Shown: positions 11,655 to 52,764 of the stretch, piece by piece
Layout of the letters: every line of letters starts with the position of its first letter
Numbering within the stretch: position 1 is the stretch's first letter
Assembly: GCA_914767715.1 (NCBI GenBank)
Contig: OU612066.1
Coordinates: 38,848,283 to 38,912,282 of the forward strand
Length of the DNA: 64,000 bases
From: Membranipora membranacea
Lineage: Eukaryota > Bryozoa > Gymnolaemata > Cheilostomatida > Membraniporidae
Direction: 5' to 3'
The notes under the pieces: generated by a model
Database searches by the model: none
Told to the model about the DNA's origin: nothing
Seen by the model: only the letters and a program-made list of their open reading frames with translations
Program-made: the position numbers and the translations under genes

Positions 11655-14040
11655 TTGATTGATTGATTGGTTTATTTGTCACTCACATATAAGTATGATG
11701 GAAATTCGTTGCTTGATACACTGCTGTCCACATAGAGCAAAGAAAAATAAAATAGAATACATGAAAAAAAAATGACATCTCATCGTGGATATGGTTTAAA
11801 TAATATTATTGAGGGATAAAATCATGTTGTGTAAAAAACTGTCTTTCCCCCAAGAAGACCGATATATGTCCTGTATCTTCCTGATGGAAGCTTTGGTAAA
11901 AATTCATTTATAAAATGTTCATCATCATGTATGTAATTTAGTATCAGGTTTTTAGTTCGGTTATCTATAATGCCATCAAGGTCACTTATGTTTTGAATAT
12001 TCAGGTTATTAGCGTCTTTGAAAAATTTTCTCATTAGTTTCGTATCTTTAGCATAAATGGAGGTGTACAAAATAGGCAGACAGTATGTAAGGATAGAGAC
12101 AATAAAACTTTTAAATAGCATTGATGAGAGAAGTTTGGTACTAGTGTGACAAAAGGTTCTTACAATATACATCCTCTGAGAGGCTTTGGTAACAAGATTA
12201 TCAACATTGAGACTCAAAACGTAATCTATTATCAATTAAAACTCAAAGGTACTAAACATTTTCACAAAGTTCAATTTCTATACCATCTAATTGCAGGGTT
12301 GTACTGTCTGGCTTATCTCCTTTGGTACACAAAAGCATTTCTTGAGTTTTGGATGGATTTAAAGAAAGATCTAGTTGTTTCATAATATTGACACTCTGTT
12401 AATCTCATTGAAATATGCCTGCAGATCATTATTGTCTGAAATACATCCTATTATGCAGGTGTCATCTGCGTATTTAAAGATGAGTGTAATTCAGATCCAG
12501 CATTAATTGTAGACACTTGGTAGTCTATATACAGGGATTTACTTGTGCAGGGAGTAATAATATGGACCAAATTTTTTTTATGAGACTTACTTTTACCAAT
12601 TTGCTACGCTCAAAATTAAATCCTAAAAACTTATGAGATCACGGTAATTACACTATGCATAGCATGTCTTGTCAAGACAGGCTACATTGAGCCATATTTA
12701 ATAGCGTAAAGCATGATGATTAATGATATATTGATTTATAATTCATTAGAAAATCAATATCATGCAGTGCACCTGCTTTGACACACATTGTGACACTGTA
12801 ATTTAACTATAATCTGAACTGAAAATTATTGTATTCATTCACTTTTTTACATCTAATTTTCTTCTAAAAAAAGAAAATTAGGATTCAAAACTACATCAGC
12901 AGAGTCAAATATAGTTGAGGAATGTAGAGCTATAACGATTTTCAAAAATACTAAATATTTACTGAGAAAAATCGCTAAATGTAAATCAGTCATTATTGAT
13001 TGGTAGGGCATTGTTTATGAGAGTCCTACATATGACATCATATTCTTGCTTATAATTGTAAACAAATTGTTATGATGTGTTTGGCGCCAAATCAGAGCAC
13101 ATGTACATAATCGGAATTGGGTGATCTATCAACCTGGATAGGGACGGGAGAAAGTGAATCTGACCCGTACCCCCTCTTTAAGTATTGAGCCGTTACTGCA
13201 CTCAGAGACTAGCCGATTAGTGTATGTGGAAAACAATAGAGGACTGAGTACTGAGCCTTGTGGTGTTCCTGTATATGTTGTGATGGATTGAGACATGATA
13301 TTATTGACTATTGTTCTTTGCGTTCTGCAGGTCAAGATGTTGCAGCTCTGGTAGTAGATGCCTGATATCAATGGTGTTGAATGCCGATAAAAAGTCTAAG
13401 AAGAGGCAGCGTGCATAATATGATGAGTGTTGGTTTATGAAGTTAGTTACAGTAGTTGTGAGGCATAATACAGCATCTTGGGTGGAGCGGCGTGCTCTGT
13501 AGGCAAACTGGTGTTTATCTAGTGGTGTATTCTCAGTTATGACAGTGCTATTGGTCTAAAGTGCTTCAGCTGATCAGGTTTGGTGATTTTAGGTAGAGGT
13601 TTGATGGTCGCAGTTTTCCATATTTTAGATGTTGTTTCTGAATCTAGAGAATTGTTGAATAGTCTTGTAATGACGGTGGTTAGTTGATCGGCGCATAGCT
13701 TGATAACCTTAGGGATAAGTCCATCAGGGCCGGCACCTTTTCTTGAATTCAGCCTTTTTAATTGTTTGACGACAGCATCTTCAGTTATATTCAATGTGGA
13801 TGCACTTGGGTTTGGTTCAGCTGGAGGAGGAGAGGTAATATCTGGCTTTTCAAATCTGGCAAAGAAAGAATTTAGTTCAGCTGGGCTAAAGCTAGTGTCA
13901 GTAGGCTGGTTAGAGTTTTTTGGTGGTAATCCGGTGAGCTTTTTTATGACATTCAATGCATTGGCCGGGTCGTCCGCCAGGTGTTCTTGGATTTTATGGG
14001 TGTATTTGGCCGAGATTTTTTCATTCCTCTGAAAGTACCA
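11655..14040 (-). pseudogene. Dead non-LTR retrotransposon (CR1/Rex-like reverse transcriptase), 5' truncated
   Basis: On the - strand the pieces occur in the order of a LINE reverse transcriptase. At about 14040-13537 is the fingers region (RKGAGPDGLIPK, PLPKITKPDQLKHFRPIALS). At about 13520-13380 a frame-shifted part carries FLSAFNTID. At about 13371-13180 is the palm part with TGTPQGSVLSPLLFS. At about 12490-12440 is the catalytic KYADDT box. At 12235-11822 is the thumb/C-terminal part ending in LPSGRYRTYIG. The 3' end is marked by GATT/ATCA tandem units near 11655-11671, as many CR1-clade elements end. There are frameshifts and stops throughout, so it cannot be active. The endonuclease domain is absent. 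A 0.7-kb insertion splits it between the PQG and YADD boxes. Confidence 0.85.
12478..13176. mobile_element. About 0.7-kb insertion splitting the reverse transcriptase fossil
   Basis: The reverse transcriptase reading breaks between GSIL and KYADD and resumes ~700 bases away. Both junctions carry TTTAA (12473-12477 and 13177-13181), as expected of a target-site duplication. The two ends share a weak inverted similarity (AGATGAGTGTA versus AGAGGGGGTAC, each followed by a CAGAT-like stretch). No transposase is encoded, so this fits a non-autonomous DNA element (MITE) inserted after the LINE. The ends are inferred from the reading frame and the duplication only. Confidence 0.55.
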
Positions 14041-14805
14041 ACAGATAGTGCCAGGATATCAAATCATCAAACTAGTAGACCACACTCTGCAAGGTTATTG
14101 AAATAATTATGGGAATATAATGTACAGAGGGCACACCACCGGTGATATTAAGCTTGTTCTGCAGAGTTGTTTTTCTAATCAGAGGACGGAGACCAGATTG
14201 TGGGACGATCCAACAGCATGACAGGCAATAAAAACATTGACAGGGGTCAAAATACCTGCTTATTTCTGATTTTTTTTAAAAATCTTTTGCTTAATTTCTC
14301 ACTTAATTCACCCTAATTTCTAACGATTATTTTGACACCAAGTGAATGATGGGATTGAGTATGGGTAGATAACTAACCTAACATAACAAACATAGCCATG
14401 ATAGGTCATAGCTGACCCGATATGATTAGGCTTTTAATTGATAATATGTAAGTTACCTGAACAGGTCAAACCTAAATCACGTCAGGGCATCCGATCTTGA
14501 TTAGACTCGCTCAGGAATAGTTGGTTGCTCTAATGGGTTGGAAGAAGGAAACTCGGATACTGATGCAAACAGGTAAATACAGATAGTTTAGCAGATTGCC
14601 ATATCCATTGTCTCACAAGGCAGTAAGCGAGGATCAAACCAACATTATGTCATAAGTATTATGGTGATAGGTGGCTACTGAAGATCATCCATTAGAGATG
14701 CCAATCAAACATGTACTATATACTAAATTTGAAAGGAAACATTGTCAAAAACACTGTTGAGTAATCAATCTAGTTAGATATGCTGTATTTTTACTGGAAA
14801 AGGGA
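14041..14805. other. No recognisable feature
   Basis: About 0.75 kb of AT-rich sequence with no convincing exon, RNA gene or repeat. Confidence 0.5.
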
Positions 14806-15035
14806 GGGGAGTGGTGCGATGGGTAAGGCAAGGCAAGGTAAGGTGAAAGGTCTTTCAATCGAGAGGTCCTGCGTTCAATTCCCGGCGGATCATGGTGATG
14901 TCAGGAAGAGCATCCAACCTCAAAAGCCTAGCAACATCAAGGTTTCTCACGTGGTATCACAGGGTATCAAGACTATAAAAGGACGTGAGTGTATTTTGAC
15001 CGGAAATCTGATCGAATCTCCAATTACAGCATTGG
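14806..15035 (+). mobile_element. tRNA-derived SINE, family distinct from the pair in the ferlin gene
   Basis: A tRNA-like head is visible: a box A-like GTGGTGCGATGGGTAAGGC and, about 40 bases on, a box B-like GCGTTCAATTCCCGGCG. It is followed by a unique tail beginning GTGATGTCAGGAAGAGCATCC, a type of motif seen in several animal SINE families. No intact cloverleaf can be drawn, so it is not a tRNA gene. Confidence 0.6.
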
Positions 15036-15323
15036 TGATAAGATAGCTAATGTTTCACAGGAATATTGTGAATCATGCCGCAAAATCAACTACTTACCTT
15101 GGTGAAAACTAAATAATTATTTTGTCAACAATAGGCTACAGAGTTGTCATTACTTTTCATATGAGATGACAACTTCTTACTATCAGTCTCGCAAGGTATC
15201 TATCTAAGTATTTAAGTGCACATGAGTATGATATTTAAACCTACAAGTTGAATTTATCATTTTAGAATAATATCATAATACTTCCGGTCTCACGTGTATC
15301 ACCTTGTTCCTCCTTATGATCAC

Positions 15324-16117
15324 ATGTTATGTTGTTGTTCTCTCCTTTTCAACAATGGAATACATCAAGCTGTGACGCTATTGAAGTTATGTGTGACTAT
15401 CTATCGTTCATTCCGCTGGCTTATTGTCGACTGTATGAAGCATGGATTCTCTCAATTCTCTTACTCAGTCAGCAGACAACAGCTGGTGAGTTATAATATC
15501 AGCAGTGGATCGCAACACGGGTACAGGTCAGTTACTAATGTACGATGCTAGATTGTATATAGTCAGTAGTAATTGTGTCGTAATAAGCCCTACTACTAGA
15601 AAAGTTTCCGCCTATATATTTCAACCAGATTGCTGTTTTAAAGTATGTCATTTGTGAAAAATTAGCATTACAGTCACTGCTATAATATTGATTTAGTAAG
15701 GTAAGGCAGGCCATGTCTATATTCAGTAACGCCTGCCCAGATCTCCGCTACCCAAACAATAACTATGATACTTAACCTTGCAGTCTGTTATCAAGTCATC
15801 GTGTTGTTGAAATGAAGAGAGAAGAGTGCGAGGCTAGCCAAAGACCCCGACAAGCACTGCCAGCGAGGTGAGTAGCATATAAGCAATAAGTTAATAATGT
15901 TGGATAAAGTCTATTTTAAATGACTTACTATTCAGATTAGTCCTGGCTCAATGGAGTCTTTGGTGAAAACGTTGTGATCTATTTGGCGTGGTATCTAAGA
16001 AAAACTTTGTGAATCATTTAAAGTTTTTGTAAAAATTGAATAGTTTTGAGTATTTTAAAACTTCTCTCTAGCAGCACATATGAAGGAATTCCAGATGTAC
16101 GCTCCATTTTGATTTAA
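15324..16117 (+). CDS. Candidate three-exon gene of unknown function (3' end)
   Basis: Not recognised. Three open exons join in consistent phase through good splice signals: 15324-15526 (donor GTCAGT), 15784-15867 (acceptor TTGCAG, donor GTGAGT) and 16072-16117 (acceptor TCTAG, stop TAA at 16115). They give 110 residues from the first ATG. The N-terminal part is hydrophobic and Cys-rich (HQAVTLLKLCVTIYRSFRWL), possibly one membrane segment. The rest is polar (VVEMKREECEASQRPRQALP) and ends EGIPDVRSILI. An in-frame stop lies just upstream of the first exon, so either 15324 is the true start or an upstream exon joins inside it. It lies between a SINE and the 3' end of the convergent ferlin gene. 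Chance alignment of phases cannot be excluded. Confidence 0.3.
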
Positions 16118-16861
16118 ACAAATCTTGGCCATGCCACTTAATACCGCTCCGAGAGTAATTTGAACAAGGTGAAGGTGGTGGCAATTACGAGACAAGAAGA
16201 CATATTTATGAGTTATATTGTAATAAAAACTCGTCCCTTAGCCAGACTGAGTGGCACTTTGAAACAAAATATATAAAAATATGACTAGATGAATGTCCTG
16301 TCAAAGCATATCGTGAGGGGGGGGGGAGAAGGGGAGGTGAGGGGGTGAATCAAACACTAAATAGTAATAATTATAAATATTCTTACAATCTTGAATCGTT
16401 ATAACATGGCACAGAGAGATACGCAAAGAAAATATACTAGGAAAAAGTTCTAGTAATCTGTTATATCATACAATAACTTGGTCCACACGAGTTACAACGG
16501 TTAATACATAATATGAGTGAGGTTAAATCGTTTTCCAGTTGCATATAAATAAATATATATCTAATAATACTGATTCAGAATAGAAATGCCTCGTAGAAGC
16601 AAAAACATGACCAGCAGAAGATGATACTTGAAGATTTCATAAAACAGACACATTTTCATGGCTTGCTAAACACTTGATCAATGATAAGGTACCAAAGAAA
16701 TTTTCAATCAACCCATCAGTAAAATTTAAACTGACAAATAACTATGAAGTATGCATAGGCTTCACTGCAAAGAAATTGTACAAACCGCCCCGTTATACCA
16801 AAACAAAAGAGATAACTCTAATGATTAGGGTTTTCTCAGTGGTATTCTCAGGGGTTTTCTC
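16118..16861. other. Intergenic / ferlin 3' UTR side
   Basis: No exon seen. It includes a short poly-G run near 16318-16328. The ferlin 3' UTR should lie here, but I could not find a clear - strand AATAAA close to the stop. Confidence 0.4.
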
Positions 16862-45629
<28,768 letters not shown>

Positions 45630-48600
45630 TCTCAGGCCAGATGCTGAATACTGAGCTGACTGTTGGCGCTAAAATGATCAGAGCAGGGTATCACAAGAAA
45701 ACGATCCCAGCTTCGAGAAGCAAGTGTACAACAAACAAGCTCGAGACTAGGTAACAACAGGCTTCAGTTATCAAGCACGAATTCATGAATGATAGCGCTT
45801 ATTTGTGGAGTTTTATTCGATGTTGCAAGACGTCTGGTTTAAAGTTAAGGGATAGTGGTACAAACATCCAAAAACCATAAGAATGAAAAAACCGGCAAAA
45901 GAGATTTGAGGAGAGGGGGGTCCAACGTCCGACAATAAAGTATGCTTGGATCTCAGTAGATTACCATAGATTTGGTGAGCTATAATGCATTACATGAGCC
46001 ACTCAGTCAGCCACGTTTTATGGTTGCTTACAATTTTAGATAAGTAAGGTAAGTTAAACCAATGAAATGATTTGTCGAAGTGGGCGCATCTTAAGGGCAG
46101 CTAATGGTGAAAAAGAAATCTTCAAATACATCTACACACATCTCACTTACCTTTTTATGAAGTGGTACTAAGTTTCACTATGTGCAGAACATACCTGTGT
46201 TTGTAGGTGTCTCTGGTTAATGATCTTTGTAACACTGTCACACACGCTGACTGATCAAGTGAGAGATTCATGATTCAGATTATAACTGTAAGCTATGCTG
46301 ACATGCTGCCTAGAATGCAGCCGACGTATGCCTCAAATCTCCTGTGTATCTCCTACTTAGAATTAACAATGGCTAAGAATAGTATAGTGAACTCAGCGGC
46401 TATCATTGCTTTCTATACAGGGAACACTTTTTATACTGAAAACAGATAAATTATGCATGGATTCAAATTAAACTAAAAAACAAACACTGTATACAAGCTA
46501 GCAGGTCAAAACAGTTAGTGTTTATGATAATAATACATTCAGTGTAGATTCAACTCATTGTTGTAACAATATCCCTCCACCTCTTAATATGATACAATGA
46601 TGAAAATAAAATGTCTGCAGTATCAAGTTCAACCATCTATTTGATAATCTGATCAAACATTCACGAGGTGTCACATATTGATGAGTAGACGATAGCAAGC
46701 CTATCTCTGTATCACCAAGACTATCGACTAGGTATCCCTGTGTCAACGTCAAGGGTGATTGTAAAACTCATTAAATGGCAGTACGACATAAAATGAAGTA
46801 AGCACAAGAAAATTCACTCAACCCAATGATGGGGAATGTATCAACAAACACATCAAAGCTTCCCCATCGAGGCAGCGGTAGGCAATAAAAGCTGGTTTGA
46901 TATCCCACAAACCACCCTACCTTGCTCACCCAAGCAGAAGGCAGACCAAATGGAACCTTTTGTGCTCTGAACCACGGATTGTGGTGTAATCCTTACTGTG
47001 ACTCAGGCTATCATGGATTTCTCAGTGTAAACATATTATAGCTTAGCCTGAGATCAGATGTTAAACTTGCATCTTTGTTATCTGGTACTACTGGTTTGAG
47101 CTGATTTTACCTTTGGTATGGGGATCTGAGGCTACAGACAAGATAAAAATAAGCACTGATTGTAATTAAGTAAACATATTAGGTAGCTTTTATAGGAGTA
47201 TTTGTCATAACGTCAAATTTCAGCGATATTAATTCTAATGTCCCGTTTCAATCGACTGCCCCTAAACTGCCCTTGTCGCATATATCTCCTTATTTAATGA
47301 TGATTCAGTGAGGAGATTATACACTGTATGATAAAATCAATCTGATAGTAACACAGTCATGGACACAAAACTCCGAATCAGAAAATAGCAATTCTAAATG
47401 CTGAGATAATGAGATGTCAGAAAAAATGCTGAAGCTGGTAGAGCCAGTATCTGTGCTTGTGGCAATTATTATCAAATATTAGATTGCCCCCGAAGTGTGC
47501 AATATTTATTAAAGATCTTTCATAACACAGGGTAACATGAGTGGGATGTAGTCGACCCTGACTCGGGCTAAGCAAGGAGGGGAATACCTGAGATTATATA
47601 TATAAATATATTCATACACTAAACTTCGAGCTCACCTTCCTGTTATCAATAATACTGTATCCCGCCCAATAACACACAACATGCTGACTGCATTGAGGGA
47701 TCTACTCATACATCATAAAGTCGACGGAATAACGAAATGTGCTCAGTCATTGTCGATGTAACAACACGACATGATGTTGAGTTCCCCTTTGTTGAGAAAA
47801 AGAAATCAACATCATGCTGATAACTATAGGAAGGTTTCCCATTCTCAAAAATAGGAGAGAGATCAGTGTTAACAGTGGCAGGATGCTGCTTCCAACAAAG
47901 GAACAACATCTTAATATATAATCTAAGATTCTCCAGCGTCAGAGAGGGATAAAAGGATAAATTGGCAATGGTCAACTTGGGAGGCATGCAAGAATCGATG
48001 GAACCAGTTAAGTAGGTCAGATCAGAACGATCTCATATCGTGCTTCCTGTACTTAGGGGTTCAATTCTTCTCTGATAAAATGAGGAGTTGTCCTGCATTG
48101 GTGAGCGATGGAACGACTCTGGTCTCTGACGAATGCTTATTATTCGTATTTTGATATGCTGTCACAATGGAATTCGAATAAAATGTTTAGTCGTTAATTT
48201 TAATAGAATTTGGAGCACTCAGTGGTAGTTCTATGTATGTACGGTAGTAAGTTAATTAGCCAACGTTGTTGTGGAGGAGACAAAGATTCGATTTACCAAA
48301 TGTAGATAGAGATAGGTTACAATTTTGAGATTGAAGGTTCATTTGGTTAGATTTGGGCTATACAGAATTCAATGATCTTGAACTTTTTAGACCTGCAGCG
48401 GTATTTTCAGTAAGCAGATTATTTGTTTATCTTGTACATGCATCTAAGTTACTTTATAAAGGTGTGTCTGACTTTAAAGAAGTGTTTTCGTACCTGACAA
48501 CAAAATGCTAGTTATACTCATATATATATATACGCAAGAGTGAAGAAGTTGAATATGAATAAAATCCAAGAAACTACCTCCTTATATACTCGAGACTTTA

Positions 48601-48715
48601 GCTTTAAGCTAACAATCTTTGTGCCATGATGATCAAGCTGAATATAAATTATTCAGATGAATTAGAATTCTTTTGCAGCATGAGGTCACCAAATCTCTAC
48701 TGAAAGTCAAGCATA
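45630..48715. other. Intergenic, upstream of the ferlin gene
   Basis: The ferlin promoter and 5' UTR should lie just above 45629, but no clear TATA box stands out. An open frame on the - strand at 47706-47987 (93 residues) is not recognised and has no support from neighbouring exons. The stretch near 46850-46980 looks repeat-like but could not be classified. Confidence 0.45.
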
Positions 48716-51130
48716 TTTTTTTATACACTTTATTAGCTGTTCATTGCCTAAGGCCAATAAGAACACGCGTGCATCGAGATGAAAAGTTTACTATATGGTG
48801 ATTGCAAGAAAAGGTAAAAAAAGTCTAAAAGAGTCTGGTCAGGTTTTCCAAGAACAAAACAAAAAGTCATTGCAGTTACATGTAGCTATAAAGTAGTGAC
48901 TTGCTTAGGAGAGCCGTTCTGCTGTTTAAAATGAACCTGTCTGTTTTAGTGGGAGGTGGTGGTGTACCTGTGTTTTTTGTTAGACAGTACTTTAGAAACA
49001 TGGCAACTGCATAGTTGGTTCAACACCTCATTTATTCGTCGGATCTTAGATTTGTCAAAACACTTGGCGTAGGAAGCTATGTCAGGGATAGTAAGTCTCA
49101 AACACAAACTTTGATGCCTTTCAGTGAGGTCTTTCCCATACTGCAGTAGGTAACTGTACCACGCAGGCGCAGCATATTGTGAGAATAGGCATTATACTGG
49201 CCTGATAAAACCTGACTAACGATTGGATATGTACACCGTGACGCTTGAGCGCAAGCAGCCCGTGTACTGCTGATCTAGCTTTATTTATCACAGATCTGGT
49301 ATGAGACGTGAATGTGAGGTGGTCGCCGATCGTCACACCCAGTAATTTTGCTGATCTGGTTTGAGAAATAGGCTCACCCTTGATGGTAATAGGCGGTGAT
49401 ATGATGGTGCTGAGTTTAAGTGTCAACATCATATACTGTGTTTTGCTGAATTGATCTCTTGGTTGGAGCTGTCACACCACTGTACTGCGTTATCAGCGGC
49501 TGTTTGCATGTTATTGTCAGCAATGGTTATAACTTGGTTTTGCCTACATTTTTCAACTGTTGTCAGATTGTTTAGATTTTGGCACGGCATTGTAAATTGT
49601 GGTATCGTCTGCATATTTGGTAGCTGTGTAACGATTTGAGATGAGATGAGATTGAGATGCAGTTGTCGTCAGTTCTACTAGAGAATTTATCTAGTTCTCT
49701 CTTGATGAACAATTCTGTGATTTTGCTAAGATGGTATAAGTGCGAGATTGGTCGATAGTCTTTGCAAGTTTTAGGATCCGATGTTTTTGGTAATGGCTTT
49801 ATCTCAGCTTTTTTTCCAGATGGAGGGATATTAGAGTTGATAATTGGTTGTATTTTATGTGATAGTGGTGTTGAGAGCATGTCTGCATTGTTTTTGCCAC
49901 CCAGCTTGGGTAATCATCCGAGTGAGTTGCTTTGTTCGTATTGATGCCATGTAGTATTTTGTAAACATCCTGCTTATCTAGAACAAGCATGGGGTTTTTC
50001 CGATGCTGGAATTTCCGGCAACTCAATCATTTTATCGCCAGCATTAGACAGGTAGTATCTATTGAGTTTAGAACAGAAATAAGATGATTCCATCCACTGG
50101 TCATCTAGATATAAGTATCTTATAGGGTTAGTTGATTTAGACTCCCCAGTGACTGATCAGACATTCTTCCACCAGCACTTGCTCCCTGCCAAAAGATTGT
50201 TTATGTTGTATGTTGTTGTCTGCCTGCTTTAGCTGTAACTTCTGTATCTCAGCCTCCAACTGACCAGCGTAATACTACCAGGATTTACACCCACGCTTAT
50301 AGAACTATTTGTTTGCTCCTCTGAGTTTTGTTATTAGTGAAGTTGTAACAGGACGTTTCTCAATCAAGGTGCGTATTGATCTTATAGGGCAGTGTGTGTC
50401 GATAATTTAAGCCATAATATTTTGGAATTTCTCGGCTTTGCTATGAGGATCGGGTTCGCTGATTATTTTATCCAAACTCTGCTCATGTAAACTCTTTGTG
50501 ATGGCAATTTTTGTCTTCTCTGTTATCACTCTTTTTCGAAAAGTAACATATTTCTGTTTGGGTTTAACTTTTGATGAAAGAGTGATCGAGCTATGGTCAC
50601 TATTTCCAACATTAGGCGCTGATAGACATGTTTTTTTGGGTGAGTTCACATATTCATGGATGTCAGTGAATAAAAGGTCTAGTGTGTTATCTCGGTGCAT
50701 GGGGAACCACACAATCTGAGAGAGTTCAGTCATGTTACTTATTGGGCTCGTGTCCAATTCATTGAAATCTCCGTATATTACTGTTTTGGAGTAAGGATAT
50801 TTGGTGACGAGCTCACTGATGGTGCTTATTATGTGATCAATAGTTCTGTCACATGTTGCTTTGTTCAGGTTAGAGGGTGTTAGATCACTGCAAAAATTGC
50901 AGCTGGTGTCTGAGGGCTATGAACTGCTATCCAGAGGGCACATATGTTTTCTGATGTATATTCCTTCACCACATAGGTTGATAGACTTACTCGGACGTAA
51001 ATACACACCCTGCCAGCTCTCTTGTTGCACCTATCGACTCAAAGCAGCTTAATGTTTGGTATGTTGAAAGACAGTTGTTTGTGGGGTTTTAGCCAGGTTC
51101 CTGACAGCATCACCAGGTCGTAATCCACAG
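48716..51130 (-). pseudogene. Dead non-LTR retrotransposon (AP endonuclease and reverse transcriptase)
   Basis: Reading the - strand from 51130 down: an AP-endonuclease region with LVMLSGTWLKPHKQLSF, CNKRAGRVCIYVR, YGDFNE (active-site GDFN), NTLDLLFTDI and GNSDHSSITLS (the SDH box). Next is the reverse transcriptase start (NPMLVLDKQDVYKILHGINTNK, KPLPKTSDPKTCKDYRPIS). Then, after the palm core is lost or degraded, the thumb/C-terminal region (LLGVTIGDHLTFTSH, LTERHQSLCLRLTIPDIAS, ending near 48945). The 3' end has AATAAAG and a short A run near 48720. Frames shift many times and the catalytic YADD box is not found, so it is inactive. Wording differs from the 11.7-14.0 kb element, so it is a different family or an older copy. 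Confidence 0.8.
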
Positions 51131-51469
51131 AGCTTTGAACAAATACATACTGGTATCTCTATCAATCTCCTTAGGTAAATTCACACATTTCCTTATGAAA
51201 CTGAATCATTTGGCACAGTAGTGCAATCACATATCTGGAGTAAATGGTACAGCACTCATGTTCATCTTATAGCACACACATTTGTTGATTCTACTGTGCA
51301 TTCTACCCTACTGAGAGCACACCAGAACTGAGATTGAATTGAATCAACATTATTGATGACCTTTCCACACTGGAAGTTAGTGATAAGACACCCTCCCAAA
51401 AGCTGATTTATGAAAATTGAAATTGTGCTCTATAATATTAATTTATGACAGTATTTGCATGTTAAGAAT

Positions 51470-51655
51470 CAGGAGTGGTCTAGTGGAAAAGCTGGGGGAC
51501 TGTGATCTTTTAGATCTGGTTTCTATTTCCAACGCTGGCAGTCATTACTGAATAGGTACTGGCACGCTATACATCCAAGCAAGGTCCTTGCAGAATGAGA
51601 ATAAAAATACCGGAGGTCCACAAGGTGTTTGTACAGTATCACTCCTCAAGTCTGA
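51470..51655 (+). mobile_element. Degenerate tRNA-derived SINE
   Basis: Box A-like GTGGTCTAGTGGAAAAGC and box B-like GATCTGGTTTCTATTTCC sit about 35 bases apart, followed by a body with GGTACTGGCACGC. Decay is stronger than in the pair inside the ferlin gene. Confidence 0.45.
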
Positions 51656-52764
51656 CACAAATTGGCTTTGAATTAATTTTATACTTTGTTCGATATTGTG
51701 TAATGATCCTTCAAGGTTAAAGTTTTTCTATAAAATAAAGTATTTTGTTCTTGTTACCATGAGTTGTATTTTTGAAACTCTACTATTTGACCACCAATAG
51801 GATTTACTTTCCTGTAACATGTGTGGCACTGCTATATAAATGCTCACCGTCTGCGGAATATCTCTTTTACTATTTTTGTTATTTTTCCATCTTGCAGTTA
51901 AAAACTATCGAAACTATGTAAATTTATTAAAAACCTACTCTCATATATCTCGAGACGAGATGTATAGCCTTATGTATATAAATCTCTTTTTGATTGAATT
52001 TTAATTTAGAGGAGACCTCAGACTCATAGAGAAGAAGCGGAACCCTCTAAACAACAATGCAGTCAGTACCTAACATCAAACTCACCAAAGGTTTTCTTTG
52101 GTTAACTGATTTAATTCATAACTAGAAAAGTTTGATTGGCAAATATAAAAAAAGGTAAATTATAAATCCTGGAGAGTGACTCTTGTTTTATTCAACTTAT
52201 ATCACCAAAACCGAAAGTAATCATCAAGATAATTGAAGTAATATCCATTCATCAAACAAGTTGGACTACTAAATACGAATTTTAATTATGGCATTATACA
52301 TTTGCACAATACAGATGTATGCGTGTCAATTCTTAAAAGCACGGGGAAGATGTTATAGTAACCCCTTTTTGGCAAGGTGTTTCCTGATTTGACTTGTTAA
52401 TAACGCATAAAAATACATTGTTTGTTGCATTTCAGTATGTCTATTTACAAGGTCACCCCACTTAAATCTCGTAACCATTCAGCTGACGACTCTGTTCAAA
52501 CCGAGTTTTGACTATACTGACTGATATAGGAGTCTCTTGAGGCCACCAAAATAATTAAACAAACGAGACTCATTTTGTGTCACTCAACTATCAAGAATGA
52601 GGGACATATGTTTTAATTTACAATTTAATTCTGAACTGTAAATTCTCATAGTTTTTACATATAAAATATACTCATCCCAAAAATCCAATATTTTGTTTTG
52701 TTGCATTTTAAGAAGAATAAGAATAATAATTACAACATTAAATATAGGTTCATTTGAGTTTCTC
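51656..52764. other. No recognisable feature (probable 3' side of the NHL gene)
   Basis: About 1.1 kb of AT-rich sequence without a supportable exon. Its upper end should contain the 3' UTR of the gene at 52765-55812. Confidence 0.4.

Noticed and set aside
47706-47987. 93-codon - strand open frame upstream of the ferlin gene
   Set aside because: Not recognised and isolated; length is compatible with chance in this sequence.
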